NCBI GenBank assembly: GCA_002402125.1
Contig: NVVG01000261.1
Span: 1-21,827 of the forward strand
From: Moraxellaceae bacterium
Lineage (GTDB): Bacteria; Pseudomonadota; Gammaproteobacteria; Pseudomonadales; Ketobacteraceae
Reading direction: 5' to 3'
DNA length: 21,827 nucleotides
Below are positions 16,701-21,827 of the stretch, in pieces. A program made the position numbers and the translations under genes. Each line of letters begins with the position of its first letter. Position 1 is the first letter of the stretch. Under the pieces are notes generated by a model, which did no database searches, had not been told where the DNA came from, and was given only the letters and a program-made list of their open reading frames with translations.

Positions 16701-17771
16701 ATGCGGGATAAAGTGAACTTGTTGATGAACGATCAGAAAGTAGCATCGTCAAAACGTTGGACATTAAAAGACTTAGCCAAGACACTTGATGCCAAATTAG
16801 TAGGGGAGGCCGATCAAACCGTTGCTGGTTTTGCGACCCTAGAACATGCGATGCCAGGTCAAATTAGTTTTCTTGCAAACGCTTCCTTTGAGTCTCAGCT
16901 GGCAAAAACTCAAGCAACGGCGGTCATTATTCACCCTCGACATACCGATATGTGTCCAGTGTCTGCACTCATTGTTGATAATCCTTATTTGACCTACGCC
17001 AAAGCATCCCATCTTTTTGATGTCTCCCCGGTTGCCCCAGCCGTCATTCACCCTTCTGCAGTTATTCACCCGCAAGCCATTGTTGCTGCTAATGTTGCTG
17101 TTGGCGCGAATGTCATTATAGAGGAAGACGTCGAGATTGCAGCGGGGGCGGTTATTGGCCCAGGCTGTGTTGTTGGGGCAAACAGCGTTGTTGGCGCGAA
17201 TACGCGATTGCATGCCAATGTCACGTTATATCACCGGGTAATTATTGGTGAAAACTGCATAGTACATAGTGGAGTTGTGCTTGGAGGTGATGGTTTTGGT
17301 TTCGCTAACGAAGACGGCAAATGGCAAAAAATCGCCCAGCTCGGTGGGGTGACGATTGGCAATTTTGTTGATATTGGAGCCAATACCACCATCGACAGGG
17401 GGGCTATAGAAAATACCCTTATTGGTGACCATGTTATTCTGGATAATCAGATTCAAATAGCCCATAACGTAGAAATTGGAGAAGGTACCGCAATTGCTGG
17501 TTGTACGGGCATTGCGGGGAGTACAAAAATCGGAAAATATTGTACTATTGCTGGCGCGGTGGGAATTGCCGGGCATCTGCAGATATGTGATGGTGTGCAC
17601 ATTACCATGCGTTCAGCAATTACCCGCTCTATCACCGAATCGGGCTCATACTCGTCGGGAACCGCAATGTCTAGGACCCAAGAGTGGCGCAAAAATGCCG
17701 CGCGATTTAGACAGCTTGATGGTATTGTGAAGAGAATCCGTACCTTAGAGCGTGCGCTAAAGAAATTATAA
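16701..17771 (+). CDS. lpxD: UDP-3-O-(3-hydroxyacyl)glucosamine N-acyltransferase
   Basis: Lipid A enzyme that adds the second 3-hydroxyacyl chain from acyl-ACP to UDP-3-O-acylglucosamine. The N-terminal uridine-binding domain (WTLKDLAKTLDAKLVGEAD; FATLEHAMPGQISFLAN; DNPYLTYAKASHLFD) is followed by a left-handed beta-helix of hexapeptide repeats from about residue 110, with GGDGFGFANEDGKWQKIAQLG and the catalytic-His motif QIAHNVEIG, and a short C-terminal helix. The start is uncertain: a TTG at 16692 lies within the terminator and is rejected; ATG 16701 (356 residues), GTG 16713 and ATG 16725 (348 residues) all remain, none with a strong ribosome site. Family length (340-353) slightly favours 16725. 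Confidence 0.95.
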   Translation: MRDKVNLLMNDQKVASSKRWTLKDLAKTLDAKLVGEADQTVAGFATLEHAMPGQISFLANASFESQLAKTQATAVIIHPRHTDMCPVSALIVDNPYLTYAKASHLFDVSPVAPAVIHPSAVIHPQAIVAANVAVGANVIIEEDVEIAAGAVIGPGCVVGANSVVGANTRLHANVTLYHRVIIGENCIVHSGVVLGGDGFGFANEDGKWQKIAQLGGVTIGNFVDIGANTTIDRGAIENTLIGDHVILDNQIQIAHNVEIGEGTAIAGCTGIAGSTKIGKYCTIAGAVGIAGHLQICDGVHITMRSAITRSITESGSYSSGTAMSRTQEWRKNAARFRQLDGIVKRIRTLERALKKL

Positions 17772-17921
17772 CAATGCAAGGTGGTAGTTTTACCTTGGAA
17801 CAAAGCCGTGGTTTGTTGGCAATTCAACTGCTTGATAACTGATCATGGGTAAATATTGGCAAATTAGGGCTTAATGTTGGGCTCAATGAAAAGCTTGAAT
17901 AAAAGCAAGAGTATTGTAGTT

Positions 17922-18365
17922 ATGATGGATATTAATGAGATCCGTAATTATCTTCCCCACCGTTATCCATTTTTGTTTTTGGATCGTGTTACAGATATAG
18001 AGTTGGGGAAGAGCATTGTTGCTATTAAAAACATCTCTATTAATGAACCTGTATTCGATGGTCATTTTCCCGGCAACCCTATATTTCCCGGTGTTTGTAT
18101 CGTCGAAGCCATGGCTCAGGCATGTTGCGTATTAGCACTAAAAACCATGGGGACAGGTGTTGAGACAAATAAAGCCTACGTTATTGCCGGTATTGATAAA
18201 GTGCGTTTTAAGCGATCCGCAACGCCGGGTGATCAGGTCGTAATTCGTGTGGAGGTAGTAAGTAGAAAGCGCACAGTTTGGAAATTTAAGGCAGAGGCAA
18301 AAGTAGACGGCGAGTTGGTAGGCTCTGCTGAACTGCTTTGCGCTGAGCGGAATTTAGACGATTGA
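17922..18365 (+). CDS. fabZ: 3-hydroxyacyl-[acyl-carrier-protein] dehydratase FabZ
   Basis: 147-residue hot-dog-fold dehydratase of fatty acid elongation; it competes with LpxA for 3-hydroxyacyl-ACP, which is why the genes sit together. Active-site residues are His48 in FDGHFPGNPIFPGV and Glu62 in VEAMAQ. The N-terminus MMDINEIRNYLPHRYPF is the Pseudomonas-type beginning, so ATG 17922 is chosen. The frame is open from an ATG at 17874 with AGGG just upstream, which would add 16 residues (MLGSMKSLNKSKSIVV) with no family counterpart; this alternative cannot be excluded. The 150-bp spacer after lpxD holds a small CAAGGT/ACCTTG hairpin without T-tract. The stop overlaps the lpxA start by 4 bp. 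Confidence 0.95.
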   Translation: MMDINEIRNYLPHRYPFLFLDRVTDIELGKSIVAIKNISINEPVFDGHFPGNPIFPGVCIVEAMAQACCVLALKTMGTGVETNKAYVIAGIDKVRFKRSATPGDQVVIRVEVVSRKRTVWKFKAEAKVDGELVGSAELLCAERNLDD

Positions 18366-19129
18366 TACATCCTCAAGCCATAGTAGATAAGTCAGCGCAG
18401 ATAGCGGATGACGTAGAAATTGGACCTTGGACCTATATTGGCCCTAATGTCACTATTGATAGCGGTACTGTTATTTCATCCCATGTGGTGATTAATGGAC
18501 CAACCTCAATAGGTAAGGGCAATCGGATTTTTCAGTTTGCATCCGTTGGTGAGGGTTGCCAAGATAAAAAATATAACGATGAGCCAACTCGACTAGAAAT
18601 CGGTGACAATAATGTCATTCGAGAGAGTTGTACGATTCATCGCGGTACCGTCCAAGATGAAGGCATTACCAAAATAGGTAACGGCAATCTTTTTATGGCT
18701 TATGTTCATATTGCCCATGATTGTGTTGTTGGCAATGATAATGTTTTTGCCAATAACGCAACTTTAGCGGGTCACGTGAGTATTGCACACGATGTTATTC
18801 TAGGTGGTTTTACCGGAGTGCATCAATTTTGTCAGGTGGGTGCTTATAGCATGGCTAGTATGGGCTCTATGGTGGTTAAGGATATACCCGCTTATGTCAT
18901 GGTCGGAGGAGATACGGCAAAAGCGCACGGTATGAACTTTGAGGGCATGAAACGACGAGGTTATAGTAAGCAAACTATTGCTGCACTGAGGAATGCCTAT
19001 AAATTAGTATTTCGGCAGGGGCTCACGCTAAAATCTGCCATTGAAAAACTTGATACCATTGAGTCATTTCCTGAACTCCAGTTATTCATTGACACATTAA
19101 AGTCATCTCAAAGGGGTATTACTCGCTAG
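18362..19129 (+). CDS. lpxA: Acyl-[ACP]-UDP-N-acetylglucosamine O-acyltransferase
   Basis: 255-residue LpxA, first step of lipid A synthesis: 3-hydroxyacyl-ACP is transferred to the 3-OH of UDP-GlcNAc. Left-handed beta-helix repeats fill the first two thirds (IVDKSAQIADDVEIGPWTYI onward), with catalytic His119 in VHIAHD (E. coli His125) and His154 in VHQFC, then a helical C-terminus ending RGITR. The acyl-chain ruler position (E. coli Gly173) is Met167 here, as in P. aeruginosa, predicting C10 rather than C14 substrate. The start is TTG at 18362, overlapping the fabZ stop (ATTGA), with GAGCGGA upstream; this matches the short family N-terminus and implies translational coupling. Its stop overlaps lpxB. 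Confidence 0.97.
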   Translation: MIHPQAIVDKSAQIADDVEIGPWTYIGPNVTIDSGTVISSHVVINGPTSIGKGNRIFQFASVGEGCQDKKYNDEPTRLEIGDNNVIRESCTIHRGTVQDEGITKIGNGNLFMAYVHIAHDCVVGNDNVFANNATLAGHVSIAHDVILGGFTGVHQFCQVGAYSMASMGSMVVKDIPAYVMVGGDTAKAHGMNFEGMKRRGYSKQTIAALRNAYKLVFRQGLTLKSAIEKLDTIESFPELQLFIDTLKSSQRGITR

Positions 19130-20370
19130 TGGAGCATGATGTGGAGGGCGGCGTGGAGGAAAAAATATCGGACGCTGAACGACGCTGTGATTCAATGGGT
19201 AGTGTTTTTGTTGATAGCAGTCGACCTCTTAAAATAGCTATCGTTGCAGGTGAGATGTCTGGAGATTTGCTGGGCAGTGGGCTCATGCAATCACTCAAAA
19301 AATACCATAACAACATAGAGTTTGTCGGTATAGGCGGCCCCAAAATGATTGACGCGGGTTGTCAGTCGTTGTTCCCCATGGAGCGGCTGGCGGTGATGGG
19401 GATTGTCGAAGTGTTAGGCCGTTTGCGAGAACTTTTGTCAATTCGCAAATCGTTAGCCGAAGAATTTATTCAAAACCCTCCCGATTTATTTATAGGTATT
19501 GATGCGCCTGATTTCACTATTTCTCTAGAGTTAATGTTGCGAGAAAAAGGCATTAAGACAGCGCATTATGTCAGTCCTTCAATTTGGGCATGGCGACAAA
19601 AGCGTGTGTTTAAAATCAAGAAGGCAGTGGATCTTATGTTGACCTTGCTACCTTTTGAAGCTGCTTTTTATGAAAAGTACGATGTGCCAGTTACTTTTGT
19701 TGGACACCCGTTAGCCAATATCATTAATGTTGATTTAGATACCAATATTGCTAAGAAGCATTGGGGTTATAATCCCAGTGATAAAATTATTGCTGTGCTG
19801 CCGGGGAGTCGGGGGGGAGAGCTGAAGCATATTGGGCCTTTGTTTATTGAAGTGATGAACCAGTGTTTTCAAATTGATCCGCGTATCAAATTTGTTGTGC
19901 CGGTGGCAAATGCCGCCCGTAGGGCTCAATTTGAGCGTCAGTTGTCGTTATGTGAGACTGACCTTCCGGTTCTGTTGGTTGATGGCCATGCGAGAGAGGT
20001 GATGGCAGGGGCTGATGCGGTGTTGGTTGCGTCTGGAACGGCGACGTTAGAGGCGATGTTATTAAAGCGACCGATGGTGGTGGCATATAAGTGGGGAGCG
20101 ATTACCCATGCGATCATTTCCCCTTTGGTGAAAAGTCGTTATATTTCTTTGCCCAATTTATTGGCAGATGAAGAGTTGATACCCGAGTTTGTACAAAGCC
20201 AGGCGACGCCAGAGAAAATTGTGCCAGCGCTTATGACGCAATTGAATGACGTTGCGAATCGAGAGAAGTTGACCCAGCGGTTTAATGATATCCATCATCA
20301 GTTGCGACAAAATGCTAGTGATGAGGCAGCGTTGGCGTTGATGAAACTTTTGGAATATAAGTTGGATTAA
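19129..20370 (+). CDS. lpxB: Lipid-A-disaccharide synthase
   Basis: 413-residue GT-B glycosyltransferase (family GT19) condensing UDP-diacyl-GlcN and lipid X into the lipid A disaccharide at the inner membrane. Recognised by IAIVAGEMSGDLLGSG, MERLAVMGIVEVLGRLREL, FIGIDAPDFTI, HYVSPSIWAWRQKRVFKIKK, VLPGSRGGE and ASGTATLEAMLLKRPMVVAYK, all close to E. coli LpxB. The longest start is GTG 19129, overlapping the lpxA stop (TAGTG). This adds about 22 acidic residues to the family N-terminus. GTG 19141 (GGAG at 19131-19134) or ATG 19195 are alternatives; the last gives the usual length but has no ribosome site. Confidence 0.96.
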   Translation: MEHDVEGGVEEKISDAERRCDSMGSVFVDSSRPLKIAIVAGEMSGDLLGSGLMQSLKKYHNNIEFVGIGGPKMIDAGCQSLFPMERLAVMGIVEVLGRLRELLSIRKSLAEEFIQNPPDLFIGIDAPDFTISLELMLREKGIKTAHYVSPSIWAWRQKRVFKIKKAVDLMLTLLPFEAAFYEKYDVPVTFVGHPLANIINVDLDTNIAKKHWGYNPSDKIIAVLPGSRGGELKHIGPLFIEVMNQCFQIDPRIKFVVPVANAARRAQFERQLSLCETDLPVLLVDGHAREVMAGADAVLVASGTATLEAMLLKRPMVVAYKWGAITHAIISPLVKSRYISLPNLLADEELIPEFVQSQATPEKIVPALMTQLNDVANREKLTQRFNDIHHQLRQNASDEAALALMKLLEYKLD

Positions 20371-20466
20371 CTGACGTATGTCTCTTTGTTCAATGCTGTA
20401 CTTTTCGCTAGATTCGGAGACCTCCTTATTATTTAGTTTTTTTGTATTCACAGGCAGTAAGTTTTT

Positions 20467-21069
20467 ATGAATGAATCAGGATTTAAATCCTCCGCAACGT
20501 ACACCGATGCACAACTGATTGCCGGTGTTGATGAAGTAGGGCGCGGCCCACTAGCGGGAGACGTAGTGGCTGCCGCAGTGATTTTGGACCCCGCCCATTT
20601 TATTGAGGGTCTTACTGATTCTAAAAAGTTAACAGAAAAAAAACGTGATCTACTGTATGACCAAATAAGAGAACACGCCCTAGCATGGGCCCTAGGCCGG
20701 GCAGATGCGCAAGAAATTGATGACATCAATATCCTACAAGCCAGCTTGTTAGCGATGAAGCGGGCGGTAGAGGCATTACCTATCCAAGCTAAACATGCGC
20801 TAATTGATGGTAACCGCTGCCCAGACCTATCCTGCACCAGTGAAGCCATAATAAAAGGTGACTTAACGGAGGCTTGTATCTCAGCGGCCTCAATTATTGC
20901 CAAAGTCACCAGAGATCGAGAAATGGCCGTATTGGATCAACAATATCCTGGATATGGATTGGCAAAACACAAAGGTTACCCCACCAAAGCCCATATAGAG
21001 GCGCTAACAGAATTAGGTCCTTCAGAAATTCACCGTAAGTCTTTTGGTCCGGTTAAAAAGCTGCTTTAA
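20467..21069 (+). CDS. rnhB: Ribonuclease HII
   Basis: 200-residue type 2 RNase H that cuts RNA in RNA-DNA hybrids and initiates removal of single ribonucleotides from DNA. The acidic active site is complete: Asp22-Glu23 in [20 protein letters not shown], Asp114 in ALIDGN and Asp150 in KVTRDREM; the GRG and DSKKL substrate-binding motifs are present. Length agrees with E. coli RNase HII (198). AGGCAG precedes the ATG. The 96-bp spacer after lpxB holds a weak possible promoter (TTGTTC 20386-20391, 17 bp, TAGATT 20409-20414), so rnhB-dnaE may be partly independent of the lpx genes. dnaE follows after 42 bp. Confidence 0.97.
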   Translation: MNESGFKSSATYTDAQLIAGVDEVGRGPLAGDVVAAAVILDPAHFIEGLTDSKKLTEKKRDLLYDQIREHALAWALGRADAQEIDDINILQASLLAMKRAVEALPIQAKHALIDGNRCPDLSCTSEAIIKGDLTEACISAASIIAKVTRDREMAVLDQQYPGYGLAKHKGYPTKAHIEALTELGPSEIHRKSFGPVKKLL

Positions 21070-21111
21070 TCTATTCGTGCTTCCCAATAATCCCATTGGC
21101 TCTTGGTATCT

Positions 21112-21827
21112 ATGACATCCAACTCTACACCCGCATCGTTTGTCCATTTACATCTCCATACTGAATATTCATTGGTTGATGGTTTAGTTCGATTAAAACC
21201 GTTGATGAAAGCGGCGGCAGCTATGAATATGCCGGCGCTAGCGATTACCGATTATTGCAACATGTTTGCGGCGGTGAAATTTCAAAAGGGCGCGGCAGGG
21301 GCGGGTATTAAGCCTATCTTTGGTTCTGATGTGCTCGTTGAGGGGGCGGAGAAAGACGACAAGCCTTTCCTGGTGGTCTTACTAGCGCAAAACCTGCAGG
21401 GTTATCGTAATTTAACGCAGATTGTGTCAGAAGCCTATTTGACCGGGCAGGGTACTGGCAGACCTGTGGTAAAGCGGGAATTCTTAGCGGAAAGAAGTGA
21501 AGGTTTAATAGCGTTATCCGGTGGCAAGCAGGGTGAAATAGGCCGAGCTTTATTAAATGATAATGTGGAAGTAGCCGAACTGTGCTTGCAGGAAATGCAG
21601 GCTATGTTCCCCAATCGTTTCTATTTGGAACTACAGCGTACAGGTAGGAACGAGGATGAAACGTATCTTCATCAAGCGGTAGAACTTGCTACTAAACATA
21701 ATGTCCCCGTTGTTGCCACTAATGATGTGCACTTTATTAGTAAAGATGAATTTGATGCCCATGATGTGAGGGTATGTATTCGTGAAGGTTGGACGGTTGA
21801 TACCAAGGATCGAGCACACGCTTACAG
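21112..21827 (+). CDS. dnaE: DNA polymerase III alpha subunit, N-terminal PHP domain (cut by window edge)
   Basis: The first 238 codons are visible, open to the window end; the full protein is about 1160 residues in this family. DnaE is the replicative polymerase subunit. The visible part is the PHP domain, beginning FVHLHLHTEYSLVDGL (His12, His14, His16, Asp23), then MPALAITDYCNMF, AGIKPIFGSDVLV, LSGGKQGEIGRALL and VVATNDVHFISKDEFDAHD. It is a close match to the pseudomonad/E. coli type. Some metal-ligand positions of active PHP domains are changed (see findings). It lies 42 bp after rnhB, the usual lpxB-rnhB-dnaE order. No strong ribosome site precedes the ATG at 21112. Confidence 0.95.
   Translation, partial: MTSNSTPASFVHLHLHTEYSLVDGLVRLKPLMKAAAAMNMPALAITDYCNMFAAVKFQKGAAGAGIKPIFGSDVLVEGAEKDDKPFLVVLLAQNLQGYRNLTQIVSEAYLTGQGTGRPVVKREFLAERSEGLIALSGGKQGEIGRALLNDNVEVAELCLQEMQAMFPNRFYLELQRTGRNEDETYLHQAVELATKHNVPVVATNDVHFISKDEFDAHDVRVCIREGWTVDTKDRAHAY

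Noticed and set aside
1..21827. Mobile elements, CRISPR arrays, phage or defence systems, tRNA or rRNA genes
   Set aside because: No transposase, integrase, spaced repeat array or RNA gene signature was seen; coding density and gene order are those of a conserved housekeeping locus.

Overview
The window is a chromosomal stretch of core housekeeping genes from a Gram-negative gammaproteobacterium. The gene order dapD-arsC/yffB-dapC-glnD-map facing away from rpsB-tsf-pyrH-frr-uppS-cdsA-dxr-rseP-bamA-skp-lpxD-fabZ-lpxA-lpxB-rnhB-dnaE is the arrangement known from Pseudomonas and related marine groups (Cellvibrionales/Oceanospirillales-like). A dapC neighbour, a 'MMDINEIR' FabZ start and a Pseudomonas-type LpxA and DapD point the same way. 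Base composition is moderate rather than GC-rich, so it is probably not Pseudomonas itself; I cannot name the genus.

Left block (minus strand, positions 1-5502): map (methionine aminopeptidase), glnD (PII uridylyltransferase), dapC (succinyl-DAP aminotransferase), a Spx/ArsC-family YffB-like protein, and the start of dapD (cut by the window edge). The genes are 11-26 bp apart and read as one operon combining N-terminal Met removal, nitrogen sensing and lysine/meso-diaminopimelate synthesis.

Centre (5503-5918): a 416-bp divergent control region. It holds a good extended -10 promoter for rpsB with a GC-rich discriminator, a leader hairpin, a long-range pairing just before rpsB that fits the known S2 autoregulatory leader, a nested inverted repeat of unknown role, and a weaker candidate promoter for map.

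Right block (plus strand, 5919 to the end): rpsB-tsf (translation) with an attenuator-like hairpin between them; pyrH and frr; uppS and cdsA (lipid carrier and phospholipid precursors); dxr (isoprenoid precursor feeding UppS); rseP, bamA, skp (envelope protease, outer-membrane protein insertion and its chaperone); lpxD, fabZ, lpxA, lpxB (lipid A and fatty acid synthesis); rnhB and the first 238 codons of dnaE. The block as a whole makes the translation machinery and the cell envelope. Several joints are translationally coupled (uppS/cdsA, fabZ/lpxA and lpxA/lpxB overlap), while an apparent intrinsic terminator separates skp from lpxD.

I see no mobile element, CRISPR array, phage gene, defence system, tRNA or rRNA. 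All recognisable genes look intact. I did not find an undescribed multi-gene system. The less ordinary features are in the spacers: an RNA hairpin family between frr and uppS, two different short tandem repeat arrays flanking dxr, and the regulatory hairpins around rpsB and lpxD.
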